A stretch of 64,000 bases of DNA, taken from NCBI GenBank assembly GCA_022803075.1, contig JAFFTF010000001.1, forward strand, positions 427,573 to 491,572. Reading direction: 5' to 3'. A program made the position numbers and the translations under genes. This stretch comes from Micrococcales bacterium 31B. GTDB lineage: Bacteria > Actinomycetota > Actinomycetes > Actinomycetales > Dermabacteraceae. The notes beneath the pieces are model-generated. The model ran no database searches and was not told the origin of the DNA. It saw nothing but the letters and a program-made list of their open reading frames with translations. Positions 46,802 to 56,075 of the stretch are shown here, piece by piece (the first letter of the stretch is position 1; each line of letters starts with the position of its first letter).

Positions 46802-47989
46802 GTGAATACATCAAAGCCCGTCAGCCTCGGTATGCCCAGCATTAAAGAAGGGGCGCCGGTGCTCGCGCCCCGGCGTCCCACTCGCCAGATTCAGGTGGGC
46901 CGAGTCGGAGTCGGCAGCCAGCACCCCGTCAGCGTGCAGTCGATGACCACGACGCAGACCACCGACATCAACGGCACCCTGCAGCAGATCGCCGAACTCA
47001 CGGCGTCGGGTTGCGATATCGTGCGGGTTGCCTGCCCCACCCAGGATGATGCCGACGTCTTGCATATCATCGCGAAGAAGTCGCAGATTCCCGTGATCGC
47101 CGACATTCACTTTCAGCCCAAGTATGTCTTTGCCGCCATCGAGGCGGGCTGCGCGGCCGTGCGCGTGAACCCCGGCAATATTCGAAAGTTCGACGACCAG
47201 GTCAAGGAAATCGCGAAGGCCGCCACCGACCATGGCACGTCAATTCGCATTGGTGTGAACGCCGGCAGCCTCGACAAGCGCCTCCTCGAAAAGTACGGCA
47301 AGGCCACCCCCGAGGCACTCGTCGAGTCGGCGGTGTGGGAGGCCTCGCTGTTCGAGGAACACGGTTTCAGGGATTTCAAGATCTCGGTCAAGCACAACGA
47401 CCCCGTCGTCATGGTGCGCGCCTACGAGTTGCTCGCTGAGCGTGGCGACTGGCCCCTGCACCTCGGCGTCACCGAGGCGGGCCCCGCGTTCCAGGGCACC
47501 ATCAAGTCGGCGACGGCCTTCGGCGCGCTGCTCGCGAAAGGAATCGGCGACACGATTCGCGTTTCACTCTCGGCACCGCCCGTCGAGGAGGTCAAGGTGG
47601 GCCTCCAGATCCTGCAGTCACTCAACCTGCGCCCCCGCAAGCTCGAGATCGTGTCGTGCCCGTCGTGCGGCCGCGCCCAGGTGGACGTCTACACCCTGGC
47701 GGAGCGCGTCACCGCGGGCCTCGAGGGCATGGAGGTGCCCCTGCGGGTCGCCGTGATGGGCTGCGTCGTCAACGGCCCCGGGGAGGCCCGCGAGGCCGAC
47801 CTAGGCGTCGCCTCGGGCAATGGCAAGGGCCAAATCTTTGTTAAGGGCGAAGTCATCAAGACCGTGCCCGAAAGCGAGATCGTCGAGACCCTGATCGAGG
47901 AGGCCATGCGTCTCGCCGATGACATGAGCGCCGAAGACAAGGCGGCCGCGGTAGCTGCCGGCTCCGGGCCCGAGGTGACGGTCGGCTAA
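46802..47989 (+). CDS. ispG: 4-hydroxy-3-methylbut-2-enyl diphosphate synthase (flavodoxin type)
   Basis: Iron-sulfur enzyme of the MEP pathway that converts cyclic MEcPP to HMBPP. 395 residues with a TIM-barrel start ([14 protein letters not shown], then AALVADIHF-type segment [13 protein letters not shown]) and a C-terminal 4Fe-4S domain with Cys286, Cys289 ([11 protein letters not shown]) and Cys321 ([11 protein letters not shown]). The GTG at 46802 is at leaderless distance behind CATAAT. A later ATG at 46832 would shorten the variable N-terminus by ten residues. Confidence 0.96.
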   Translation: MNTSKPVSLGMPSIKEGAPVLAPRRPTRQIQVGRVGVGSQHPVSVQSMTTTQTTDINGTLQQIAELTASGCDIVRVACPTQDDADVLHIIAKKSQIPVIADIHFQPKYVFAAIEAGCAAVRVNPGNIRKFDDQVKEIAKAATDHGTSIRIGVNAGSLDKRLLEKYGKATPEALVESAVWEASLFEEHGFRDFKISVKHNDPVVMVRAYELLAERGDWPLHLGVTEAGPAFQGTIKSATAFGALLAKGIGDTIRVSLSAPPVEEVKVGLQILQSLNLRPRKLEIVSCPSCGRAQVDVYTLAERVTAGLEGMEVPLRVAVMGCVVNGPGEAREADLGVASGNGKGQIFVKGEVIKTVPESEIVETLIEEAMRLADDMSAEDKAAAVAAGSGPEVTVG

Positions 47990-47994
47990 CCGGA

Positions 47995-48837
47995 TTGTTT
48001 CTCAGCCCCTCTCCCGTTCGAGCGCTGCGGCCCGATCACATTCCCGCGGCGCTCGCCATCTGCGCCCAAAACCCCGTCCTGCATGTGCTTCCCGCCGCCC
48101 GCCTCGAAGAGGTGGGCAGCCACATTAGCCGCGAGTTCCTCGGGTACTTCGAGGACGGCGAATTGCGCGCACTGTGCTGGGCCGGCGCTAACCTGACCCC
48201 CGTGCAGGCCACCGAGCGGGCCCTCGAGGCCTTCACCAAGGTGTGCATTAAGTCGGGCCGCCGCTCCACCTCGATCGTGGGCGAGGCGAGCGCCGTGCGC
48301 TTCATGTGGGAGCGGCTCGAACGCCACTGGACCACCCCCCTCGAATGCCGCTGGTCGCAACCCATGCTGCTCGCCTCCGCACCGTACGCGGGTGCCGTGG
48401 ACCGCGGCGTCCGCACCCCCGACCCGGCCGAGGTGGACGACCTGTTTCACGCGTTCGTGTCGATGTTCATCGAAGAGGTCGGCTACTCGCCGGTCGCAGC
48501 CGACGGCGGCGCGTACTACCGCGAGCGGGTGCGCTCGATGATGCGCGCGCGCCGCTCGTTCGTGCGATCTGCCCCGGGCAGCGGGGTGGTCGATTTCAAG
48601 GCCGAGGTGGGGGCGCTCGCGAACGGGGTTGCGCAGATTCACGGGGTGTGGGTGCGTCCGGACGCTCGTGGTCAAGGTCTCGCGACCCGTTGCCTGGGCG
48701 CCGTGCTGAATCTCTGCCTGGGAATGCACGCGCCCCACGTGACCCTCTATGTCAATGATTACAATCTTCCCGCCCGCAAACTGTACGCAAAGTTGGGTTT
48801 CGCCCAGGTGGAGGAGTTCGCCACCATATTGTTCTGA
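47995..48837 (+). CDS. DUF4081 plus GNAT acetyltransferase
   Basis: 280-residue predicted N-acetyltransferase. The N-terminal half fits the actinobacterial DUF4081 region (AALAICAQNPVLHVLPAARLEEV, WAGANLTPV); the C-terminal half is a GNAT fold with the acetyl-CoA loop VWVRPDARGQGLATRCL and the late motif NLPARKLYAKLGF. The TTG start, five bases after the ispG stop, has only CCGGA nearby, so the start is uncertain. The gene follows ispG in many actinobacteria; its substrate is unknown. Confidence 0.88.
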   Translation: MFLSPSPVRALRPDHIPAALAICAQNPVLHVLPAARLEEVGSHISREFLGYFEDGELRALCWAGANLTPVQATERALEAFTKVCIKSGRRSTSIVGEASAVRFMWERLERHWTTPLECRWSQPMLLASAPYAGAVDRGVRTPDPAEVDDLFHAFVSMFIEEVGYSPVAADGGAYYRERVRSMMRARRSFVRSAPGSGVVDFKAEVGALANGVAQIHGVWVRPDARGQGLATRCLGAVLNLCLGMHAPHVTLYVNDYNLPARKLYAKLGFAQVEEFATILF

Positions 48838-49074
48838 GTGCCCGGGAGGGGGCCGAGCGGCGGAACCTTTTTCGCCATGTTGCGAGTTATGCAGTGGTTC
48901 GATACGGCCAGGCCAGCAGAGTTTTTTGCGTCTGCACAGCCGCGGGGGGCAGGCGATCGCGTGCTCACCGATGGCATCTCCAGTCGCAGTAACCGGGGCC
49001 AGGCAGTAATCTCGTTTTATACGTAAATCGGCTGGCCACGCGCGAGCCGCCGCCTGAGTTGGAGTGGAGCCCAT

Positions 49075-49503
49075 ATGTCTACGTTGCAGGAGGTTTTTCC
49101 TGATGACGTTCTTCGAGATTTCGACCTATTGCTCGGCACCGGGTTGGAGCAGGCAAAGCGAGAGTTACAGGCGAAGGGGCAACTGAAGTTCTTCGCGGTG
49201 GTGATGTCTCTCGAGGGCGAAGTGCAGATCGCCAACGTGGAGATGGAGGACGGCGAAGATCCGTATCTCGTCGCGGTGGAATTCGTCGAGGGCCTGAAGG
49301 AACACCGCGACAAGTTGCGGGCAATCGGTCTGGTTGCCACGGTGAAAGACCCCGCGACCCAGCACGTGGCCGTGCGCTGCGACCTCGAGTTTCCCGGTGG
49401 CAAGGCCGTCTCCTACATCTCGCCCTATCAGATGAAGAAGCGCCGCCTCACCTATGAGGATCCCATCATGCTGCCGTTCGAGCCGGTGGTCTGGCACGAC
49501 TAA
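49075..49503 (+). CDS. Unknown protein, first of a tandem related pair
   Basis: 142-residue soluble, acidic protein, no signal peptide or membrane segment. It begins with a helix (VFPDDVLRDFDLLLGTGLEQA), then alternating strands (FFAVVMSLEGEVQ) and ends VRCDLEFPGG with a hydrophobic strand and PFEPVVW. The layout matches the next gene (PD.V..DFD, GE near residue 50, VR.DLE, PF, W), so both probably come from a duplication. GTTGGAGTGGAG precedes the ATG. No family recognised. Confidence 0.75.
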   Translation: MSTLQEVFPDDVLRDFDLLLGTGLEQAKRELQAKGQLKFFAVVMSLEGEVQIANVEMEDGEDPYLVAVEFVEGLKEHRDKLRAIGLVATVKDPATQHVAVRCDLEFPGGKAVSYISPYQMKKRRLTYEDPIMLPFEPVVWHD

Positions 49504-49973
49504 TGCGTGACGAATCCGGCGTGGTACCCGATGCGGTACAGGCCGACTTTGACGACCTCATCACCGCTTGCTTTGACCTCGCGCAAATGCGACTCGACAC
49601 CGCGGGTACCACCGGCACCTATGCCGTGCTGAAGCCCGCCTCGGGCGAACTGATGGCGCTGGAACCCAGCCCGGGGCAGGTGCGGGCCGCGCGCGCGTCC
49701 GGCCCCACCCAGCTTACTGAGGCGGACGCCGCCGAGGCCGCGCTGATTGCGGAGGTGCGGGGGGTCGCGGCGGGGTATCGCGCCGCGGGCGTGGTGTCAC
49801 AGATTGAGGCGTGGGGAGCGACGCTCGTGCGCCTTGACCTGGAGCACCGCGATGGCATCTGGCAGACCCTGCTGCTGCCTTTCGTGAGGGACGACAGCGG
49901 CGTGGAGTTCGGTGATCTGCAGAACACCCCAGGTGTGCAGCGCATCTGGGGCCTCGCGCCGATCACGCCCTGA
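49503..49973 (+). CDS. Unknown protein, second of a tandem related pair
   Basis: 156-residue soluble protein coupled to the previous gene by a one-base overlap (TAATG). It shows the same order of elements: [22 protein letters not shown], a strand with ASGELMALE, an Ala-rich helix, [30 protein letters not shown] and a terminal GVQRIWG. The identity to the first member is low but collinear. Coupled translation suggests they act as a heteromer. Confidence 0.75.
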   Translation: MRDESGVVPDAVQADFDDLITACFDLAQMRLDTAGTTGTYAVLKPASGELMALEPSPGQVRAARASGPTQLTEADAAEAALIAEVRGVAAGYRAAGVVSQIEAWGATLVRLDLEHRDGIWQTLLLPFVRDDSGVEFGDLQNTPGVQRIWGLAPITP

Positions 49974-50074
49974 AAATTGAGTGGGCCCCAGCGGCGCATC
50001 TCAGTACTCTAGAAGCACCCTTGCGCCGCACGTCAGACCCGCGTCGCGCACCCGTCCACAACCGGAGGCGTTCC

Positions 50075-51832
50075 ATGCCCTTGCGCATGTCCACCTACTT
50101 TCTCACCACCCTGCGCGACAACCCCAACGACGCAGAGGTCGCGAGCCACCAGCTGCTCGTTCGGGCGGGCTACATCCGCCGCGCGGCGCCCGGCGTCTAT
50201 ACCTGGCTGCCGCTGGGCCTGCGCGTATTGCGCAAACTCGAGGCCATCGTGCGCGAAGAAATGGACACCATCGCCCACGAACTGCATTTTCCGGCGCTGC
50301 TGCCGCGCGAGCCTTATGAGGCCACGAATCGATGGACCGAGTACGGTGACAACCTGTTTCGTCTGAAGGACCGCAAGGGCAACGACTATCTGCTCGCGCC
50401 GACGCACGAGGAGATGTTCGCCCTCGCGGTGAAGGACCTCTTCTCGTCCTACAAAGAGTTGCCCATCAACCTTTACCAGGTGCAGACCAAATACCGCGAT
50501 GAGGCGCGACCCCGTGCGGGCCTGCTGCGCGGCCGTGAGTTCATCATGAAGGATTCCTACTCCTTCGACGTTGGCGATGCGGGTCTCGACGTCTCGTACC
50601 AACAACACCGCGACGTCTACCTGCGCACCTTCGCGCGCCTCGGCCTCGAGGTTGTCACGTGCGCCGCGACGAGCGGAGCCATGGGTGGCTCGCGCTCGGA
50701 GGAGTTCTTGCACCCCACCGAGGTGGGCGAAGACACGTTCGTGCGCTCGCCGGGCGGGTACGCCGCGAACGTGGAGGCCGTGCAGACGGTGGTGCCGCAG
50801 GCGCCTTCGGCTGAGGCCGTGGCCGCGATTCCCGCCCTCGAGGTGCGCGAGACCCCCGGCGCGTCCACGATTGCGGCGCTGGTTGACTACTCCAACGAGC
50901 ACTTCGGGGGTGGCTTCACTGCAGCCGACACGCTCAAGGCCTACGTGTGCTGGGTCGTGCAGCCGACGGGCGAGCGCGAGCCGCTGCTGATTGGGATCCC
51001 GGGAGACCGCGAAGTGGATGAGAAGCGCCTCGAAGCCGCCCTCGCACCGGCCGAGCCTGCGGCGTTCACCGAGGAGGACTTCAAGAAGTTCCCGCAGCTC
51101 GTGAAGGGCTACATTGGCCCCCATGGTCACGGCGAGAAGTCCGCCTCGGGCATTCGCTCAGTCGTGGACCCCCGGGTCGTGGACGGTACGCAGTGGATCG
51201 CGGGCGCCAACGAGGCGGGCAAGCACGCCTATCACCTCGTGGCGGGACGTGACTTCGTAGCGGACGGCGTCATCGACGTGGCCGAGGTGCAAGAGGGCGA
51301 CCCCGCCCCAGACGGCAGTGGCCCGCTCAGCCTCGACCGGGGCATTGAGGTGGGGCACATCTTCCAGCTCGGACGCAAGTATGCGGAGGCTGTCGGCCTG
51401 AAGGTGCTTGACGAGAACGGCAAGCAGGTAACGGTCACGATGGGTTCGTACGGCCTGGGGATTTCGCGCGTGCTGGCGTGCATCGCCGAGGCGAATAACG
51501 ACCAGTTCGGACTGGCGTGGCCGAAGCACGTGGCGCCCCTCGACGTGCATATCGTGGTGGCCTCGAAGGACGAGGCGGCGTTCGCCGCGGCGGAGTCGCT
51601 AGCGGCCGAGTTGGAGGCGGCAGGCCTCGAGGTGCTCTACGACGACCGTTTCAAGGTGAGCCCAGGCGTCAAGTTCAAGGATGCCGAGTTGATCGGGATT
51701 CCCACCATAGTGGTGATCGGTAAGTCGCTCGCCGACGGCAGCATCGAGATCAAGGACCGCAAGATCGGCGAGAAACGCAGCGTGCCGGTGTCGGAGGCGG
51801 CCACCGAGGTGATAGCGCAAGCGCGCGCATGA
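50075..51832 (+). CDS. proS: Prolyl-tRNA synthetase, bacterial type
   Basis: Class II synthetase, 585 residues. Motif 1 region [27 protein letters not shown], motif 2 [21 protein letters not shown]-type segment, motif 3 [12 protein letters not shown], and the anticodon-binding domain at the C-terminus ([13 protein letters not shown]). The editing insertion between motifs 2 and 3 (about residues 225-410) is present. ATG 50075 has CCGGAGG upstream and the family-typical start MPLRMST. The stop overlaps the next gene (ATGA). Confidence 0.97.
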   Translation: MPLRMSTYFLTTLRDNPNDAEVASHQLLVRAGYIRRAAPGVYTWLPLGLRVLRKLEAIVREEMDTIAHELHFPALLPREPYEATNRWTEYGDNLFRLKDRKGNDYLLAPTHEEMFALAVKDLFSSYKELPINLYQVQTKYRDEARPRAGLLRGREFIMKDSYSFDVGDAGLDVSYQQHRDVYLRTFARLGLEVVTCAATSGAMGGSRSEEFLHPTEVGEDTFVRSPGGYAANVEAVQTVVPQAPSAEAVAAIPALEVRETPGASTIAALVDYSNEHFGGGFTAADTLKAYVCWVVQPTGEREPLLIGIPGDREVDEKRLEAALAPAEPAAFTEEDFKKFPQLVKGYIGPHGHGEKSASGIRSVVDPRVVDGTQWIAGANEAGKHAYHLVAGRDFVADGVIDVAEVQEGDPAPDGSGPLSLDRGIEVGHIFQLGRKYAEAVGLKVLDENGKQVTVTMGSYGLGISRVLACIAEANNDQFGLAWPKHVAPLDVHIVVASKDEAAFAAAESLAAELEAAGLEVLYDDRFKVSPGVKFKDAELIGIPTIVVIGKSLADGSIEIKDRKIGEKRSVPVSEAATEVIAQARA

Positions 51833-52731
51833 CGTGTGGTCTGCTGCCGTTGGCGGTTGACGCGGCGCAGTCGATGATGGGGGCCGTACCTGCGGGTGCG
51901 GCCCTTGTCGCGACTCCCCTCGCGCCCGCCGCGGAGTCGGTGTGGTTTCCGCCGGATCTGGCGCTCGGCTCCCTTGCGCTCGTGATTGTGGCCGGTTTCG
52001 CGGCGGGTTTCGTGGACGCCGTGGTGGGCGGTGGCGGGTTGATCCAACTCCCAGCGTTGCTTCTCGTGCCTGGGCTGGGGCCCGTGCAGGCCATGGCAAC
52101 TAATAAGTTGGGTTCGATTTGCGGCACGATCACGTCATCCATCACATACTATCGCCGCTCGCACCCGGACCTGCGGCGGGCCGTGCCCATGGCGGCGGTG
52201 GCGCTCCTGGGTTCGGTTGGCGGTGCGCTCGTGGCTTCGCACCTACCTGCCTCGGTGCTCGTACCGATCGTGCTGGTGGCCCTGGTGGTCGTCTTGGCCT
52301 ATACGATCGCGCGGCCTCGCGCGGGTGCGGATCATGCCGTGAAGTTGGAGGGTGCGGCGTTGCTCGCCGCGGCGTGTGCGCTGGGCGCGGTGATTGGCTT
52401 CTACGACGGCATGGCGGGGCCGGGCACGGGCTCGTTTCTCGTATTCGGTCTCGTGGCGCTGTTGGGGTACGCGTTCGTGCAGGCCAGCGCGACGGCAAAG
52501 ATCGTCAACGCCGCGACGAACCTGGGTGCGCTGCTGATCTTTGTGCCACAGGGCTACGTCATGTGGGGTCTCGGTCTGGCGCTCGGCGCGGCCAACCTCG
52601 TGGGCGGTTATCTCGGCGCGCGGCTGGCCATCACCAAGGGCAGTGGCTTCGTGCGCGTCGCGTTCATTGTGGTCGCGTCGGCACTGCTCGTGAAGTTGGG
52701 GTGGCAGGAATGGCAGGCGCTGGTCGCCTAG
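51829..52731 (+). CDS. TSUP family (TauE/SafE) membrane permease
   Basis: 300-residue protein with about eight hydrophobic helices and the family pattern: [20 protein letters not shown] near residue 60 and its repeat [23 protein letters not shown] in the second half. TSUP proteins export or import small anions such as sulfite, sulfoacetate or related acids; the substrate is not evident. The start overlaps the proS stop by four bases; about 45 residues precede the first conserved helix, so a later start is possible. Confidence 0.9.
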   Translation: MTCGLLPLAVDAAQSMMGAVPAGAALVATPLAPAAESVWFPPDLALGSLALVIVAGFAAGFVDAVVGGGGLIQLPALLLVPGLGPVQAMATNKLGSICGTITSSITYYRRSHPDLRRAVPMAAVALLGSVGGALVASHLPASVLVPIVLVALVVVLAYTIARPRAGADHAVKLEGAALLAAACALGAVIGFYDGMAGPGTGSFLVFGLVALLGYAFVQASATAKIVNAATNLGALLIFVPQGYVMWGLGLALGAANLVGGYLGARLAITKGSGFVRVAFIVVASALLVKLGWQEWQALVA

Positions 52732-52748
52732 CCGGACGGCAGTCCGGG

Positions 52749-52844
52749 CCACGGCAGAGCACACGGCAGAGCACACGGCAGAGCACACGGCAGAGCACAC
52801 GGCAGAGCACACGGCAGGGCACACGGCAGGGCACACGGCAGGGC
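52749..52844. repeat. 12-bp tandem repeat, eight units
   Basis: Eight head-to-tail units of ACACGGCAGAGC. The first has CC at its start; units 1-5 end GAGC and units 6-8 end GGGC, so copy number grew in two blocks. It fills the gap between the convergent TSUP and VOC genes. No spacers, so not CRISPR. Confidence 0.95.
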
Positions 52845-52900
52845 AACGGTGGGGCGGCGTGCTTGTCGCGCGTCGCCCCACTGTGGCCAGACCTCCGCGG

Positions 52901-53674
52901 TTACTGACCCATGTCGGGATTCATCGCGATGCTGGAGAACGTGGCGCCCCAGGGGTCACGCAGCACGGCGAACGTGCCGTACTCGATCTCGGTGGGTTCC
53001 ACGAGCACCTCGCCCCCCGCCGCCGTCGTCTTGGAGACGACGTCGTTGATGTTCTCGCACGCGATGTAGATCATCCAGTGGTCTGGGACGCCCTCGGGCA
53101 CGACCTCTGAGTGGTCGAACACGCCGCCCGAGAATGTGCCCTCGGCCGCGTCGGGGGTCGCGAACATGGTCATGGGCGGCACGCCCTCGAGGTAGGTGAA
53201 GCCCAGCACCTTGGAGTAGAACGGTTTGACGCGCTCGGGGTCGCGGGTCGACATCTCGCACCACACCATGCTGTTGGTGCCGATCTTCTCGAAACCCTGG
53301 TGCTGGTTGGGCTGCCAGAGGCCGAAGAAGGCCTCGCCGTCGTTGCCGATGGCCATGCTACCCGAGTCGCCGATCACCATGGCGGGCTCGAAGGCGTTGC
53401 TGCCGCCAGCCTCGGTGATGGCCGCCATGGTGGCTTCGATGTCGGTGGTCTTGAAGTAGAGGGTCCAACAGTCGGGGGCACCCTCTTGGCCGGGCATCTT
53501 GGGGCCGATGCCCGCCACCATCTTGCCCTCGCTGGAGGCCATGTTGTAATGGCCGAAGTCTTCGCCGGTGTCTGCGAACTCCCACCCGAACAGGTCGCCG
53601 TAAAACTTCAGGGCGCCGGGCAGGTCGGAGGTCGAGAGGTCCATCCAGATCGGCGAGCCGTTGGTAAATTCCAT
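52901..53674 (-). CDS. Two-domain VOC (glyoxalase-like) protein
   Basis: 257-residue protein made of two vicinal-oxygen-chelate modules, residues about 1-125 (PIWMDLSTSDLPGALKFYGDLFGWEF) and 130-250 (MVWCEMSTRDPERVKPFYSKVLGF). The sequence resembles actinobacterial VOC proteins of unknown or antibiotic-hydrolysis-related role; metal ligands are not clear in every module. AAGGAG lies eight bases before the ATG. Convergent with the TSUP gene, divergent from the SMR pair. Confidence 0.88.
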   Translation of the reverse strand: MEFTNGSPIWMDLSTSDLPGALKFYGDLFGWEFADTGEDFGHYNMASSEGKMVAGIGPKMPGQEGAPDCWTLYFKTTDIEATMAAITEAGGSNAFEPAMVIGDSGSMAIGNDGEAFFGLWQPNQHQGFEKIGTNSMVWCEMSTRDPERVKPFYSKVLGFTYLEGVPPMTMFATPDAAEGTFSGGVFDHSEVVPEGVPDHWMIYIACENINDVVSKTTAAGGEVLVEPTEIEYGTFAVLRDPWGATFSSIAMNPDMGQ

Positions 53675-53799
53675 GATCAGTTCTCCTTTGTTGAGATCGG
53701 CGACAACCTATCAACGGTGACCCAGGTTTATGAATGCTTTGCGAGAATGTGTGCCGACTGTTCACTCGATCCGGGCGTCGCGGCGTCCCGGCGATCGGA

Positions 53800-53805
53800 G
53801 ATAAT
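53800..53805 (+). promoter_or_regulatory. Candidate -10 of the SMR gene pair
   Basis: GATAAT about 105 bases before the first SMR start. The leader between them is GC-rich, and I found no recognised riboswitch in it. Confidence 0.4.
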
Positions 53806-53912
53806 GGGCTCATGTTCTCGCCCGCGCCCGCAGCCCGCGCTGGTATCGCGGTCTCTACTGGCGCCTCGTTTCCGTCTCCAACTACGCCTCTCCGGGCGGC
53901 GGGTGACCCCCG

Positions 53913-54254
53913 ATGAAGGCCTGGGTGTTTCTCGCGATCGCCATTGTCACCGAGGTATCGGGCTCACTCTCTCTCAAGGCGGCCCAGTCGCACCCCGCAT
54001 GGTACGCCGCGGTCGTCGTGGGCTATGTCGTGGCGTTTGCCTGTCTTGCCGTGGTGCTGCGCCTGGGCATGCCGCTCGGTGTTGCATACGGGGTATGGGG
54101 CGCCTCGGGTGTGGCCCTGACCGCTGCGTTCTCGTCGTGGCTGTTCGGTGAGACATTTACCCCCCTCATGCTCCTGGGGGTCGTCTTGATTATTGGCGGT
54201 GTACTTGCGGTCGAGGTGGGCTCGCAGCGCTCCAGGGCGAAGGAGGACATCTAG
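53913..54254 (+). CDS. Small multidrug resistance (SMR) transporter subunit
   Basis: 113-residue four-helix membrane protein. The essential proton/substrate Glu is residue 14 (IAIVTEVSG), and the third helix has PLGVAYGVWGASGVALTA. It has a basic C-terminal tail (SQRSRAKEDI). The stop overlaps the start of a second SMR gene by one base, so the two likely form a heterodimer like EbrAB or YkkCD. Substrate (quaternary ammonium or guanidinium-like) is not known. Confidence 0.92.
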   Translation: MKAWVFLAIAIVTEVSGSLSLKAAQSHPAWYAAVVVGYVVAFACLAVVLRLGMPLGVAYGVWGASGVALTAAFSSWLFGETFTPLMLLGVVLIIGGVLAVEVGSQRSRAKEDI

Positions 54255-54574
54255 TGGGGTGGCTCTTTCTCGCGGCTGCCATCGCTTTCGAGGTGGCGGG
54301 CACCTTGACTTTGCGGGTCGCATCGCACGGCAAGGCCTGGGCCTACGCGATCGTGGTGCCGGCCTATGTGCTGGCCTTTGCCATGCTGGCTCAGACACTG
54401 ACGCATGGAGTGGGTCTGGGCGTCGCTTACGGTGTGTGGTCCGCGGTGGGGGTTGCCCTGACTGCGGTGGCCAGTAAGTACCTATTCCGAGAGCCGTTCA
54501 ACGCGGTGATGGCGCTCGGCATCGTGTGCATCATGGGCGGCGTGCTGCTGATCGAGGTCGGCGGCGTCCACTAG
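54254..54574 (+). CDS. Small multidrug resistance (SMR) transporter, partner subunit
   Basis: 106-residue four-helix protein with the conserved Glu at residue 13 (IAFEVAGTL) and GVAYGVWSAVGVALTA. It starts GTG at the last base of the previous stop region. It lacks the charged C-terminal tail of its partner, as usual for paired SMRs with opposite topology. Confidence 0.92.
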   Translation: MGWLFLAAAIAFEVAGTLTLRVASHGKAWAYAIVVPAYVLAFAMLAQTLTHGVGLGVAYGVWSAVGVALTAVASKYLFREPFNAVMALGIVCIMGGVLLIEVGGVH

Positions 54575-54733
54575 CGGTACACCGGCCGGGGCTCCGTGTG
54601 GCGACCATTACGTCGCGAAGCCGCGCCGAAACCTGGTGCGCACGGTCACGGGGGCGCTAGGGTAGTGCGCAACGGTTCGTCTGACATTTAACATTTCGTA
54701 CATGGGTGAACCGGCTGACGCAAAGGAGCACAC

Positions 54734-55942
54734 ATGAGCGACACGTACATCATCGCGGGCGCACGCACCCCCATCGGCCGTTACGGCGGCGCCCTCTCGG
54801 CAGTGCGCCCCGATGACCTTGCGGCCCTCGTGATTGGCGAAGCGGTCAAGCGCTCGGGCGTCACGCCCACCGAAATCGACGAGGTCATTTTCGGCGCAGC
54901 CAACCAGGCGGGCGAGGACAACCGTAATGTGGCGCGCATGGGCACCCTGCTCGCGGGCCTGCCGCAGGAGATTCCCGGCTTCACGGTAAACCGACTCTGC
55001 GCCTCGGGCATGACCGCCCTCGCGACGGGCCGCCAGATGATCGCGGCGGGCGACGCAGACATTGTCATTGCGGGCGGGGTCGAATCGATGTCGCGAGCCC
55101 CCTGGGTGCAAGAGAAGCCCACCAAGGCGTTCGCAGGCCCCGGCAAGTCCTTTGATACCTCCATCGGGTGGCGCTTCACCAACCCCGCCTTCGGGGCGGA
55201 AATCACCCTGTCGATGCCGCAGACGGCCCAAGAGATCGCCAATCGCCAAGGCCTCACTCGCGAAGAGTTAGACGAGTTTGCCCTCGCGAGCCACCAGAAC
55301 GCCCTCAAGGCCATTGCCGCAGGCCACTTCGCCGACGAAATTGTTCCCGTGGTCGCAGGCAAGCGCCGCGACGGTAGTGAGATCATCGTCGACACCGATG
55401 AGGGCCCCCGCGCCGAGACCTCGCTCGAGGTCCTCGCCAAACTGCGCCCGGTCACTCAGGCAGGAGCCAACCACCCGGCGGTCATCACCGCGGGCAATGC
55501 GTCGAGTTTGAACGACGGTGCCGCGGCGCTGATTCTCGCGTCGGCCGAGGCCGTCGAGAGGCTGGGGCTGAAGCCCCGTGCGCGCATTGTCGCGAGCGCA
55601 AACGCCGGTCTCGAACCGGCGGTCATGGGCCTCGGCCCCGTGCCTGCCACCGCCAAGGCGCTGTCGCGCGCCGGGTGGGCTATCGGCGACCTCGACGCCG
55701 TCGAACTCAACGAGGCCTTCGCGGCGCAGGCCATCGGCTGCATTCGCGGCATGGGCGTCGACCCCGCCATCGTGAACACGAGCGGCGGAGCGATCGCACT
55801 GGGTCACCCCCTCGGGTGCTCGGGAGCGCGCATCGTGCTGACGCTGCTCGGGCGCCTCGAGCGCGACGGCGGCACCAAGGGCCTCGCCACGATGTGTGTG
55901 GGCGTGGGCCAGGGCACCGCGATGCTGATCGAGCGCGTGTAG
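54734..55942 (+). CDS. Thiolase (acetyl-CoA C-acyltransferase)
   Basis: 402-residue degradative/biosynthetic thiolase. Catalytic residues are visible: Cys89 (NRLCASGM), His in ALGHPLGCSGAR, and Cys in MCVGVGQG near the C-terminus. CoA-binding and tetramer loops are normal. It could be an acetoacetyl-CoA thiolase or a beta-ketoadipyl-CoA thiolase (PcaF/PaaJ type); no neighbouring pathway gene decides this. AAAGGAG precedes the ATG. Confidence 0.93.
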   Translation: MSDTYIIAGARTPIGRYGGALSAVRPDDLAALVIGEAVKRSGVTPTEIDEVIFGAANQAGEDNRNVARMGTLLAGLPQEIPGFTVNRLCASGMTALATGRQMIAAGDADIVIAGGVESMSRAPWVQEKPTKAFAGPGKSFDTSIGWRFTNPAFGAEITLSMPQTAQEIANRQGLTREELDEFALASHQNALKAIAAGHFADEIVPVVAGKRRDGSEIIVDTDEGPRAETSLEVLAKLRPVTQAGANHPAVITAGNASSLNDGAAALILASAEAVERLGLKPRARIVASANAGLEPAVMGLGPVPATAKALSRAGWAIGDLDAVELNEAFAAQAIGCIRGMGVDPAIVNTSGGAIALGHPLGCSGARIVLTLLGRLERDGGTKGLATMCVGVGQGTAMLIERV

Positions 55943-55976
55943 TAACCACGCCGACGGCGCGCCGGTCGGCGCACAG

Positions 55977-56011
55977 CGAGGACGGTCCTGCGATGTCGCG
56001 GGCCGTCCTCG
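55977..56011 (+). terminator. Terminator-like hairpin after the thiolase gene
   Basis: CGAGGACGG (55977-55985) pairs perfectly with CCGTCCTCG (56003-56011). A second GC-rich inverted repeat lies just before it (55951-55971). No T-run follows. It lies between convergent genes and could serve both. Confidence 0.5.
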
Positions 56012-56075
56012 CGTCGTAGACGGCCCGCGATTCTCAGGGCCAGCAAGGCGGACGCGGCGGGCCCGCACTCCCTGC

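Noticed and set aside
52749-52844. Regular repeats as a CRISPR array
   Set aside because: The 12-bp units are directly adjacent with no spacers, and no cas gene is present.
53805-53912. Guanidine riboswitch upstream of the SMR pair
   Set aside because: The conserved blocks of guanidine-I, -II and -III elements are not visible, although an SMR context made it plausible.
53734-53916. Small 60-residue gene before the SMR pair
   Set aside because: No ribosome binding site or conserved sequence, and it overlaps the SMR start in another frame.
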